Source of the DNA: Streptomyces sp. McG3
GTDB lineage: Bacteria; Actinomycetota; Actinomycetes; Streptomycetales; Streptomycetaceae
DNA: 33,965 nt
Assembly (NCBI RefSeq): GCF_018619185.1
Contig: NZ_JAAXYC010000060.1
Span: 1 to 33,965, forward strand
Direction: 5' to 3'
The notes beneath the pieces are model-generated. The model did not search any database, was not told the DNA's origin, and worked only from the letters and a program-made list of their open reading frames with translations. Of the stretch, positions 7,958 to 15,799 are shown one piece after another (the first letter of the stretch is position 1; the number at the start of each line of letters is the position of its first letter). A program made the position numbers and the translations under genes.

Positions 7958-8551
7958 TCAGCTCACTGCGCGCACCATGTCCACGAACAGAGCGTGTACG
8001 CGATGGTCGCCGGTCAGTTCGGGATGGAACGACGTGGCGAGGGCGTTTTTCTGCCGGACGGCCACGATATGCCCGCCGTGTTCGGCGATGACCTCGGTCT
8101 CGGCCCCGACGGACTCGACCCACGGCGCCCGGATGAACACACCGTCCACCGGGCCGCCTTCGACGCCGCCGACCTCGACCGCGGCCTCGAACGACTCGTT
8201 CTGGCGGCCGAAGGCGTTGCGCCGCACGATCATGTCGATGCCGCCGACGGTCTCCTGGCCCGAGCGCGGGTCGAGGATCTTCTCGGCCAGCAGGATCATT
8301 CCGGCACAGGTGCCGTAGACCGGCATCCCGGCCCGGACCCGCTCGCGGAGCGGCTCCATCATGCCGAAGAGCACGGCCAGTTTGGACATGGTGGTGGACT
8401 CGCCGCCCGGTATGACCAGGCCGTCGACCTCGGCGAGTTCCTCGGGGCGCCGGACCGGCCTGGCCAGGGCGTCCGCCGAGGCCAGGGCGATCAGATGCTC
8501 CCGTACGTCGCCCTGGAGAGCCAGCACGCCGATCAGGGGGGTGTCGCTCAT
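7958..8551 (-). CDS. pdxT: Pyridoxal 5'-phosphate synthase glutaminase subunit PdxT
   Basis: PdxT hydrolyses glutamine and channels ammonia to PdxS for vitamin B6 synthesis. The 197-residue product has a class-I-like triad: nucleophile Cys82 in GTCAGMILLAE, and His176 and Glu178 in SFHPE. The GGESTTM oxyanion segment is at 49-55. The ATG start lies 6 bases after the pdxS stop, with no clear ribosome binding site of its own, so coupling to pdxS translation is likely. The length is normal. Confidence 0.97.
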   Translation of the reverse strand: MSDTPLIGVLALQGDVREHLIALASADALARPVRRPEELAEVDGLVIPGGESTTMSKLAVLFGMMEPLRERVRAGMPVYGTCAGMILLAEKILDPRSGQETVGGIDMIVRRNAFGRQNESFEAAVEVGGVEGGPVDGVFIRAPWVESVGAETEVIAEHGGHIVAVRQKNALATSFHPELTGDHRVHALFVDMVRAVS

Positions 8552-8557
8552 CAGTGG

Positions 8558-9478
8558 TTACCAGCCGCGGTTGGCGTAGCGCTCGGACTCGGGCAGGGTG
8601 TCGCAGTTGATGCCGACCATGGCCTCGCCCAGGTTGCGGGAGGCGTCCGCGATGACCTTCGGGTCGTCGTAGAAGGTGGTGGCCTTCACGATGGCGGCGG
8701 CGCGCTTGGCCGGGTCGCCGGACTTGAAGATGCCGGAGCCGACGAAGACGCCCTCGGCGCCGAGCTGGCGCATCAGCGCGGCGTCGGCCGGGGTGGCGAC
8801 GCCACCGGCGGAGAACAGCACGACGGGCAGCTTGCCGAGCTCCGCGACCTCCTTGACCAGCTCGTAGGGGGCGCGGAGGTCCTTGGCCGCGGCGTACAGC
8901 TCGTTGTTGTCGAAGCCGCGCAGCCGGGCGATCTCGTTCTTGATCTGGCGCAGGTGGCGGACGGCCTCGACGACGTTGCCGGTGCCGGCCTCGCCCTTCG
9001 AGCGGATCATGGCCGCGCCCTCGGCGATGCGGCGCAGGGTCTCGCCCAGGTTGGTGGCGCCGCAGACGAAGGGGGTGGTGAAGGCGAACTTGTCGCTGTG
9101 GTTGACCTCGTCGGCCGGGGTGAGGACCTCGGACTCGTCGATGTAGTCGACGCCGAGGGACTGGAGCACCTGCGCCTCGACGAAGTGGCCGATGCGGGAC
9201 TTGGCCATGACGGGGATGGAGACGGCCCCGATGATCTCCTCGATCATGTTGGGGTCGGACATCCGGGCCACGCCGCCGTCCTTGCGGATGTCGGCCGGGA
9301 CCCGCTCCAGGGCCATGACGGCAACGGCGCCCGCGTCCTCGGCGATCTTCGCCTGTTCGGCGTCGACGACGTCCATGATCACGCCGCCCTTGAGCTGCTC
9401 GGCCATGCCGCGCTTGACGCGGGCGGTGCCGGTGGCGGGGTACTCGGCGGACTGCGGGGTGCTGGGAAGCGTGGACAC
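8558..9478 (-). CDS. pdxS: Pyridoxal 5'-phosphate synthase lyase subunit PdxS
   Basis: PdxS condenses ribose 5-phosphate, glyceraldehyde 3-phosphate and ammonia into PLP in the DXP-independent pathway. The 306-residue protein carries the residues equivalent to the catalytic Asp24, Lys81 and Lys149 of bacillary PdxS: Asp36 in GGVIMDVV, Lys93 in VMAKSRIGH and Lys161 in SKGEAGTGN. A 12-residue N-terminal extension accounts for the offset. The start is GTG at 9476-9478 with GAGTGAGG four bases upstream. It is first in pdxS-pdxT-yebC. I saw no neighbouring PdxR/MocR-type regulator. Confidence 0.97.
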   Translation of the reverse strand: MSTLPSTPQSAEYPATGTARVKRGMAEQLKGGVIMDVVDAEQAKIAEDAGAVAVMALERVPADIRKDGGVARMSDPNMIEEIIGAVSIPVMAKSRIGHFVEAQVLQSLGVDYIDESEVLTPADEVNHSDKFAFTTPFVCGATNLGETLRRIAEGAAMIRSKGEAGTGNVVEAVRHLRQIKNEIARLRGFDNNELYAAAKDLRAPYELVKEVAELGKLPVVLFSAGGVATPADAALMRQLGAEGVFVGSGIFKSGDPAKRAAAIVKATTFYDDPKVIADASRNLGEAMVGINCDTLPESERYANRGW

Positions 9479-9586
9479 GGGACCTCACTCGGTGAAAAGA
9501 CGCTGGATACTGCAACGCCGAGCAAACGCCCCGGGACCAGTCCACAGCAAGGGCCAATGGACAGGCCGTGGATCGTTTTGGCCCTG

Positions 9587-9606
9587 GATCGGTCCCCGGA
9601 CCGATC
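9587..9606. repeat. Short palindrome upstream of pdxS
   Basis: A 9-bp inverted repeat GATCGGTCC-CC-GGACCGATC sits 109 bases upstream of pdxS and 39 bases past the stop codon of the LemA-like gene. It could be a weak terminator of that gene or an operator. Similar GATC-containing fragments occur just after it (9612-9640). The rest of 9479-9644 holds no gene. Confidence 0.45.
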
Positions 9607-9644
9607 GCTGAATCGCCCCCTGAATCGATCCCCGACAGCCGCTC

Positions 9645-10193
9645 TCAGGTGCCGGGCCGGTCCGCGAGGGCCACCGGCGGGGCGTCGTCCATCTCGAAGG
9701 CGAGCGGGAACGGCGCGTGCCCGGCCAGCCGGAAGAGCCGGACGGTACGGTGCCTGCGCAGCGCGCGGGCGGCGCGTACCGAGTCGTTGTGGAAGCGCCG
9801 GGCCATGGGGACGCGGCGTACGGCGGCGGCCAGTTCGGTGGCCGCCTCCTCGCCGCCGGGGACCTCCTTCACCGCGTCGACCTGCGCCGGTTCGCCGAAG
9901 ACGGCGCGCAGAGCGGTGCTCAGCTCGCTCTCGGCGACCTCGCGGTGGTCCTCCTCGGCCTGCCGGGCGGCGTGCGCGGCCTCGTACAGGACGATCGAGG
10001 CGGCCGGGTCAAGGACGCCGGAGGTGGCCAGCTCCTGGGTGACCGAGGCGCGGCGCAGCAGTTGGGCGTCGAGGGCGGCGCGGGCGGCGTCGATCCGGGA
10101 GTGCAGGCGGTCGAGCCGGCCTGCGGTCCAGCTGAGGTACACGCCGACCGCGATGAGGGCGACGACGATCCAGACGATGAGGGTTACGGTCAC
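9645..10193 (-). CDS. LemA-like single-span membrane protein
   Basis: The preferred start is GTG at 10191-10193, giving 182 residues beginning MTVTLIVWIVVALIAVGVYLSWTAGRL, an N-terminal signal-anchor helix. What follows is almost entirely helical. The segment RIDAARAALDAQLLRRASVTQELA resembles the first helix of LemA proteins, and the late RRFHNDSVRAARALRR resembles the LemA FYND motif. No catalytic residues are evident, and the biochemical role of LemA proteins is unclear. A TTG start at 10232 would add 13 residues ahead of the anchor; neither has a convincing ribosome binding site. It lies between the pim-like unit and pdxS on the same strand, 55 bases after the glycosyltransferase. Confidence 0.7.
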   Translation of the reverse strand: MTVTLIVWIVVALIAVGVYLSWTAGRLDRLHSRIDAARAALDAQLLRRASVTQELATSGVLDPAASIVLYEAAHAARQAEEDHREVAESELSTALRAVFGEPAQVDAVKEVPGGEEAATELAAAVRRVPMARRFHNDSVRAARALRRHRTVRLFRLAGHAPFPLAFEMDDAPPVALADRPGT

Positions 10194-10248
10194 GGGCCCA
10201 CACGCTACCGTCGCCGGGGGCCCCCGCTTCAACAGGAGCCCCCGGGGC

Positions 10249-11409
10249 TCAGTCCCGGGCCAGCCCGAACCGGGCCCGCAGCCCGGAGCGTTCGTCCGCC
10301 GCGACCGAGGCGGCCCCGTCGGTCACCGTCTCGTACACCGCGAGGATGTCGGCCCCCACCGTCGCCCAGTCGAAGCGCCGCACGTGGGCCTCGCCGCGCG
10401 TCCGCAGTCCGGCCCGGCGCTCCGGGTCGCCCAGCAGCCGGATCGCCGCGTCGGCCAGCGCGTCGGCGTCCTCGCCTGCGAACAGGTCGCCCGCCGCGCC
10501 CTGGTCCAGCACCTGTGCGAAGGCGTCCAGGTCGCTCGCCAGCACCGGCGCACCGGCCGACAGCGCCTCGACCAGGATGATGCCGAAGCTCTCGCCGCCG
10601 GTGTTGGGGGCCACGTACACATCGACGCTGCGCAGCAGCCGGGCCTTGTCCTCGTCGCTGACCATACCGAGGAACTCGACGCGCTCGCGCAGTTCCTTCG
10701 GCAGGGTCTCCACCGCCTCCTCCTCGTCGCCGCGCCCGGCGACCAGCAGCCGGGCTTCGGGGTGGGCGGCGAGGATCGCGGGCAGCGCCTTCATCAGGAC
10801 GGGCAGGCCCTTGCGGGGTTCGTCGATGCGGCCGATGAAGCCGAGGGTCCGGCCCTGCCATTCTGCCTTCGGCTCGGCCTGGGCGAAGAAGCCGACGTCG
10901 ACGCCGTTGGGGATGACGACGGCGTCCCCGCCGAGGTGCTCGACCAGGGTGCGCCGGGCGTACTCGCTGACGGCGATCCGGGCGCTGATCTTCTCCAGCG
11001 CGGGCTGGAGGATCGGGTACGCGGCGATCATCGCCCGGGAGCGCGGGTTGGAGGTGTGGAAGGTCGCCACGATCGGCCCCTGCGCCGCCCAGCAGGCCAG
11101 CAGGCCCAGCGACGGGGAGGTCGGCTCGTGGATGTGGATGACGTCGAACGTGCCGTCGTGGAGCCAGCGCCGCACCCGGGCCGCCGACAGGAAGCCGAAG
11201 TTCAGCCGGGCGACGGAGCCGTTGTACGGGACGGGGACGGCCCGGCCCGCCGAGACGACGTAAGGGGGCAGTGGCGTCTCGTCGTCGGCGGGGGCCAGGA
11301 CGGAGACCTCGTGGCCGAGCCCGATCAGGTGTTCGGCGAGGTCCCGGATGTGGAACTGCACGCCGCCCGGTACGTCCCAGGAGTACGGGCAGACGATGCC
11401 GATCTTCAC
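10249..11409 (-). CDS. pimA: PimA-like phosphatidylinositol mannosyltransferase (GT4 family)
   Basis: A GT-B glycosyltransferase expected to transfer mannose from GDP-mannose to phosphatidylinositol on the inner membrane face. The 386-residue product starts at GTG 11407-11409, overlapping the acyltransferase stop in GTGA. Features matching characterised mycobacterial PimA are the DVPGGVQFHI loop (12-21), His118 in ATFHTSN, GRIDEPRKG (193-201, supplying Arg and Lys for phosphate contacts) and the EX7E motif with Glu273 and Glu281 in GESFGIILVE. The third of three overlapping genes (pgsA, acyltransferase, this one), which strongly supports the lipid assignment. Substrate specificity in this organism is inferred. 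Confidence 0.9.
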   Translation of the reverse strand: MKIGIVCPYSWDVPGGVQFHIRDLAEHLIGLGHEVSVLAPADDETPLPPYVVSAGRAVPVPYNGSVARLNFGFLSAARVRRWLHDGTFDVIHIHEPTSPSLGLLACWAAQGPIVATFHTSNPRSRAMIAAYPILQPALEKISARIAVSEYARRTLVEHLGGDAVVIPNGVDVGFFAQAEPKAEWQGRTLGFIGRIDEPRKGLPVLMKALPAILAAHPEARLLVAGRGDEEEAVETLPKELRERVEFLGMVSDEDKARLLRSVDVYVAPNTGGESFGIILVEALSAGAPVLASDLDAFAQVLDQGAAGDLFAGEDADALADAAIRLLGDPERRAGLRTRGEAHVRRFDWATVGADILAVYETVTDGAASVAADERSGLRARFGLARD

Positions 11410-12326
11410 GTGGGTTCCCCCCGGGGGTCCAGGTCGTCCTGCCAGAGCCGCTGGAGCATGTGCCAGTCCTCCGGGTGCTCGGCGATGCCGCCCGCGAAGG
11501 CGTCGGCCATCGCCTGGGTCATGACGGCGGTCTTCTCGGCGCGGGTGCCTTCCTCCGGCACCTCGACCGCCGGGTGGATGCGCCCCTTCATCACCGGTGT
11601 GCCGTCGTACCAGAGGGTCACCGGCATCAGGAGCGCGCCGGTCTGCTGGGCGAGCAGCGCCGGGCCCGCGGGCATCCGGGCGGTGGCGCCGAAGAACGAC
11701 ACCTCGACGCCGGACGCGGACAGGTCCCGGTCCGCGACCAGGCAGATCAGCCCGCCCGCGCGCAGCCGCCGGGCCAGGGTTCCGAACGCGGCCCCGCCGC
11801 TGTGCGGGAGCACCTCCATGCCCAGGCCCTCGCGGTAGGCGACGAACCGGTCGTAGAGCGTCGCGGGCTCCAGGCGTTCGGCGACGGTGGTGAAGGGGAC
11901 CTTCAGGTCGGTGGTGACCCAGGCTCCCGCGAGGTCCCAGTTGGCCAGGTGCGGCAGGGCGACGATCACGCCTTTCCCGGCGTCCAGGCCCTCGGTCAGG
12001 TGGTGGACGTCGGCGATGTCGATGCTGTCCTTGATGCGCTCGGGGCTCCAGGCGGGCAGCCGGAAGGACTCCCTCCAGTAGCGCATGTAGGAGCGCATCC
12101 CGGCCCGCGACAGCTCGGCCAGCCGCTCCGGGCCCGCGTCGGGGGCGACCCGCGCCAGGTTCGACTCCAGGCGGAGCACGCTCTTGCCGCGCCGCTTCCA
12201 CACCTGGTCGGCGATGGTGCGGAAGAGCCGGGTGGCGGCGGGCTCGGGCAGCTTCTTGACGGCGCCCCAGCCCAGTCCGTACAGCCCGTCGGTGAGCCGC
12301 CCCTTCAGGTCGGACGCGCCGCTCAC
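11406..12326 (-). CDS. Phosphatidylinositol mannoside acyltransferase (PatA/HtrB-like)
   Basis: A 306-residue member of the lysophospholipid/lauroyl acyltransferase family. The catalytic HX4D motif is seen as His126 and Asp131 in LPHLANWDLAGAW, and a second conserved patch, SGVEVSFFGATARMP, lies near 205-220. In mycobacteria the equivalent PatA palmitoylates the mannose of PIM1/PIM2. The start is GTG at 12324-12326, overlapping the pgsA stop by 4 bases; the end overlaps the glycosyltransferase start by 4 bases. No membrane helix is evident, so it probably acts at the cytosolic face. The acyl donor and acceptor are inferred from context. Confidence 0.88.
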   Translation of the reverse strand: MSGASDLKGRLTDGLYGLGWGAVKKLPEPAATRLFRTIADQVWKRRGKSVLRLESNLARVAPDAGPERLAELSRAGMRSYMRYWRESFRLPAWSPERIKDSIDIADVHHLTEGLDAGKGVIVALPHLANWDLAGAWVTTDLKVPFTTVAERLEPATLYDRFVAYREGLGMEVLPHSGGAAFGTLARRLRAGGLICLVADRDLSASGVEVSFFGATARMPAGPALLAQQTGALLMPVTLWYDGTPVMKGRIHPAVEVPEEGTRAEKTAVMTQAMADAFAGGIAEHPEDWHMLQRLWQDDLDPRGEPT

Positions 12327-13051
12327 CGGTCGCCCTCGCTCCCCTGGCCGACCTGACCGACCTGACCGGCGGAACCGGCGGCGGACGGGTCCACGGCGGC
12401 CGGTCCCGAGGCGGCCTCCGCGGCGTCCGCCTCGGCGGATTCGCGGCGTACGGTCACCACGCGCTGGATCAGTGTCACGAGGCTGCCGGCGGCGACGATC
12501 CACAGCGCGATCGGCAGCAGGATGTCGATACCGGGGACGCCGAACGTGTGCAGTCCGGCGAGGCCGGCGGCGACCAGCGAGATCACCAGGCGCTCGGCGC
12601 GCTCCACGAGGCCGTTGACCGCGACCGGCAGGCCGATCGACTCGCCGCGCGCCTTGGTGTACGAGACCACCTGGCCGCTGGCCAGGCAGAAGATCGCGAC
12701 GGCGCACAGGATGTTGTCGTCACCGCTGCCCGCGTACCAGAGGGCGAACCCGGCGAAGATCGCCCCGTCGGCGACCCGGTCCAGCGTCGAGTCGAGGAAC
12801 GCGCCCCACCGGCTGGAGATCCCGGCCTGCCGCGCCATGTTGCCGTCGACGAGGTCGGAGAAGACGAAGATCGTGATGACGATCGTGCCCCAGAAGAACT
12901 CCCCCATGGGGAAAAAGACCAGCGCACCCGCCATCACTCCGGCCGTGCCGACGAGAGTGACCGCGTCGGGGCTGACCCCGAGGCGGAGCAGCAGAGCGGC
13001 GAACGGTGTGAGGACACGCGTGAAGAATGCACGCGCGTACTTGTTCAGCAT
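12323..13051 (-). CDS. pgsA: Phosphatidylinositol phosphate synthase (CDP-alcohol phosphotransferase)
   Basis: The 242-residue polytopic enzyme carries the full CDP-alcohol phosphotransferase signature DX2DGX2ARX8GX3DX3D, with Asp66, Asp69, Asp87 and Asp91 in SDLVDGNMAR and AFLDSTLDR. In actinobacteria the enzyme in this gene context joins CDP-diacylglycerol to inositol 1-phosphate, giving phosphatidylinositol phosphate. About six membrane helices are apparent. The C-terminal 40 residues are Ala/Ser/Gly-rich and end in a repeated GQVGQVGQ run. The start is ATG at 13049-13051, matching the usual MLNKYARA-type N-terminus. It heads the three-gene unit that ends in the PimA-like gene. Confidence 0.92.
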   Translation of the reverse strand: MLNKYARAFFTRVLTPFAALLLRLGVSPDAVTLVGTAGVMAGALVFFPMGEFFWGTIVITIFVFSDLVDGNMARQAGISSRWGAFLDSTLDRVADGAIFAGFALWYAGSGDDNILCAVAIFCLASGQVVSYTKARGESIGLPVAVNGLVERAERLVISLVAAGLAGLHTFGVPGIDILLPIALWIVAAGSLVTLIQRVVTVRRESAEADAAEAASGPAAVDPSAAGSAGQVGQVGQGSEGDR

Positions 13052-13180
13052 GGCCTTCCCGAGGGTTCGGTTCGCCGAGCGGCCCCTTCGGCCACCGGCT
13101 GGCCCATCGTAGTCACCGCCGGTGCCTTCCACCGGACGGGCACCCGCCGCCGGGTGTCACACGGGCCCCCGCCCGGCCCG

Positions 13181-13275
13181 TACCGCGCCCGTGCGCGACG
13201 CTGTGGCCCGTGCCGGTGCGCGACATCCGGGCCGTGCCGGTTCGGGACGTGCGAACCGCGCCGTGCGCGACGTAT
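13181..13275. repeat. Degenerate ~24-bp tandem repeat in the pgsA/EF-G2 intergenic region
   Basis: The element GTGCGCGAC (or GTTCGGGAC) recurs at 13191, 13216, 13240 and 13263, that is at 25, 24 and 23 bases, each followed by a GCCGTGCCG-like segment. The whole gene-free stretch 13052-13421 (370 bases) contains no convincing gene; the repeat is the only structure I recognise in it. It must also contain divergent promoters for pgsA and the EF-G2 gene. Confidence 0.6.
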
Positions 13276-13421
13276 GGACGGGGCCCCGTCGCGGTGCCAA
13301 GCTCGAAGGACCGCGGGCGCCGCCGAAGCCGCCGCGGCGGCCTCCCCGTGCCCGTGACCACCGCTGCTCCGCGCGCGGTCGCCCTCCCCCGCACCGCGCC
13401 GTCGACCGGGAGGCACGCACC

Positions 13422-15647
13422 ATGGGCGACAAGGCACACGCACACCCCGGGGCCGCCGGAGGAGTACCGACGGCCGGCCACCCCTCCGCCGTACGGAACG
13501 TGGTGCTGGTCGGCCCCAGCGGATCGGGCAAGACCACGCTGGTCGAGGCCCTGGCCCTGACGGCGGGAGCCGTGAACCGGGCCGGGCGGGTCGAGGACGG
13601 GGCGACCGTCTCCGACTACGACGAGATCGAGCGGCGCCGACACCGCTCCGTACAGCTCTCGCTGGTCCCGGTGGCCTGGGACGGCTGCAAGATCAATCTG
13701 CTGGACACCCCCGGCTACGCCGACTTCGTCGGGGAGCTGCGGGCAGGTCTGCGCGCGGCGGACGCGGCCCTCTTCGTCGTCTCCGCCGCCCAGGACGCGG
13801 CGACCGTGGCCGCGACCACCCGGGCCGCCTGGGAGGAGTGCGCGCTCGTCGGCATGCCGCGCGCGATCGTCGTGACGCACCTGGACACCGCCCGCACCTC
13901 CTACCGCGAGATGAACCGGATCTGCGCCGAGGCCTTCGGGGGCGAGGACCCCGACGCCGTACTGCCCCTGTACCTGCCCGTGCTGGGGCCCGAGGGCGCC
14001 GACGGGCAGGCCCCGCTGACCGGGCTCACCGGGCTGCTGAGCCGGCGCGTCCTCGACTACTCCTCGGGGGAACGCGCCGAGCGGCCCCCGGCACCCGACC
14101 AGGAGGAACCCCTGCGGGCGGCCCGGGACCGGCTGATCGAGGGGATCATCGCCGAGAGCGAGGACGAGTCCCTGATGGACCGCTATCTCGACGGCGAGGA
14201 CCTCGACGTCGCGACGCTGATCGCCGACCTCGAACGGGCCGTCGCCCGTGGCTCCTTCCACCCCGTCCTCACCGCGGCGCCCGCGGTCGAGGGCGCCCGG
14301 CAGGGCATCGGCACGGTGGAACTCCTGGACCTGATCACCCGCGGCTTCCCGACCCCGCTGGAGCGCACCCCGCCCGCCGTCACCACCCCGTCGGGCAAGC
14401 CGCGGCCCGCCTCGGTCTGCGATCCCGGGGGCCCGCTGGTCGCCGAGGTCGTCAAGACGGCTTCCGACCCGTACGTGGGCCGGGTCTCGCTGGTCCGCGT
14501 CTTCTCCGGCACCCTGCGCCCCGACGACTCCGTACACCTCTGCGGCCACGGCCTGGACGCCACGGGACACGCGCCCCGTCCGTGTCACGAGGCGGAGATC
14601 CGCGTCGGGGCGCTCACCTCACCGTTCGGCCGCCGGCAGCACCCCCTGGACCGGTGCGTCGCGGGCGATCTGGCGTGCGTGGCCCGGCTCGGCGAGGCGG
14701 AGACCGGCGACACGCTCTCCCCGGCCGACGACCCCGTCCTGATCGAACCCTGGTCGACGCCCGACCCGCTGCTCCCGCTGGCCGTACGGGCACACGGCAA
14801 AGCGGACGAGGACAAGCTGTCGCAGGGCCTGACCCGGCTGGTCGCCGAGGACCCCACGCTCCGCCTCGAACAGAACCCGGGCACCGGCCAGGTCGTCCTG
14901 TGGTGCCTGGGCGAGGCCCACCAGGAGGTGGCCCTGGAACGGCTGCGCAGCCGCTACGGCGTCCGGGTCGACGCGGAACCGCACCGGGTGCCGCTGCGCG
15001 AGACGTTCGCCGGGCGGGCCGCCGGGCGCGGACGGCACGTCAAGCAGTCCGGCGGGCACGGCCAGTTCGCGATCTGCGAGATCGAGGTGGAACCGCTGCC
15101 GCCGGGCTCGGGCATCGAGTTCGTCGACAAGGTCGTCGGCGGTTCGGTGCCGCGCCAGTTCATCCCCTCGGTGGAGAAGGGCGTGCGGGCCCAGGCCGCC
15201 CGGGGGCTGGCCGCCGGGCACCCCCTGGTCGACGTGCGCGTCACCCTGCTGGACGGCAAGGCGCACTCGGTGGACTCCTCGGACGCCGCCTTCCAGACCG
15301 CCGGGGCGCTCGCGCTGCGCGAGGCCGCGTCCGACGCCCGCATCCAGCTCCTGGAACCGGTGTGCGAGGTGAGCGTCCTGGTCCCCGACGACTACGTGGG
15401 CCCGGTGATGAGCGACCTCTCGGGGCGTCGGGGCCGTGTCGTGGGCACCGAGCAGAGTCCGGGCGGGCGCACCGTCGTACGGGCCGAGGTGCCGGAGATC
15501 GAGGTCGGCCGGTACGCGGTGGACCTGCGCTCCCTGTCGCACGGCACCGGCCGGTTCGACCGCGCGTACGCCCGGCACGAGGCGATGCCGCCGCAGGTGG
15601 CCGACCGGGTCCGCGCGGAGCGGGCGGACGGGCCACCCGGCGCGTGA
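13422..15647 (+). CDS. EF-G2-type elongation factor G-like GTPase
   Basis: A 741-residue translational GTPase paralogue with the five-domain EF-G layout. The P-loop GPSGSGKTT is at 31-39. The G3 motif reads DTPGYADF (95-102), with Tyr where EF-G has the catalytic His. The switch I RGIT is replaced by HRSV, and G4 reads THLD (152-155) instead of NKMD. Domain IV is clear (KQSGGHGQFA), as is the C-terminal domain V. The start is ATG at 13422 with GGGAGG nine bases upstream. Mycobacterial EF-G2 relatives are reported to bind nucleotide but lack ribosome-stimulated GTPase activity; the G-domain changes here fit that. It could also be called a ribosomal-protection-like protein, but no drug-resistance role can be claimed. 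Confidence 0.88.
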   Translation: MGDKAHAHPGAAGGVPTAGHPSAVRNVVLVGPSGSGKTTLVEALALTAGAVNRAGRVEDGATVSDYDEIERRRHRSVQLSLVPVAWDGCKINLLDTPGYADFVGELRAGLRAADAALFVVSAAQDAATVAATTRAAWEECALVGMPRAIVVTHLDTARTSYREMNRICAEAFGGEDPDAVLPLYLPVLGPEGADGQAPLTGLTGLLSRRVLDYSSGERAERPPAPDQEEPLRAARDRLIEGIIAESEDESLMDRYLDGEDLDVATLIADLERAVARGSFHPVLTAAPAVEGARQGIGTVELLDLITRGFPTPLERTPPAVTTPSGKPRPASVCDPGGPLVAEVVKTASDPYVGRVSLVRVFSGTLRPDDSVHLCGHGLDATGHAPRPCHEAEIRVGALTSPFGRRQHPLDRCVAGDLACVARLGEAETGDTLSPADDPVLIEPWSTPDPLLPLAVRAHGKADEDKLSQGLTRLVAEDPTLRLEQNPGTGQVVLWCLGEAHQEVALERLRSRYGVRVDAEPHRVPLRETFAGRAAGRGRHVKQSGGHGQFAICEIEVEPLPPGSGIEFVDKVVGGSVPRQFIPSVEKGVRAQAARGLAAGHPLVDVRVTLLDGKAHSVDSSDAAFQTAGALALREAASDARIQLLEPVCEVSVLVPDDYVGPVMSDLSGRRGRVVGTEQSPGGRTVVRAEVPEIEVGRYAVDLRSLSHGTGRFDRAYARHEAMPPQVADRVRAERADGPPGA

Positions 15648-15799
15648 CCGGCGCACTGTCGCACACACCGTCCGATGCGCGCGGGTGACCGGTGGTGGTG
15701 TGATCCGGACGATACGCTGTGGTCGCAGCTCAGAAGGTATGCCGCGTACGGTAGTTGGGCACACCGCAGGAGCAGACGTGCGGCGAGTGGGGGCGACAG

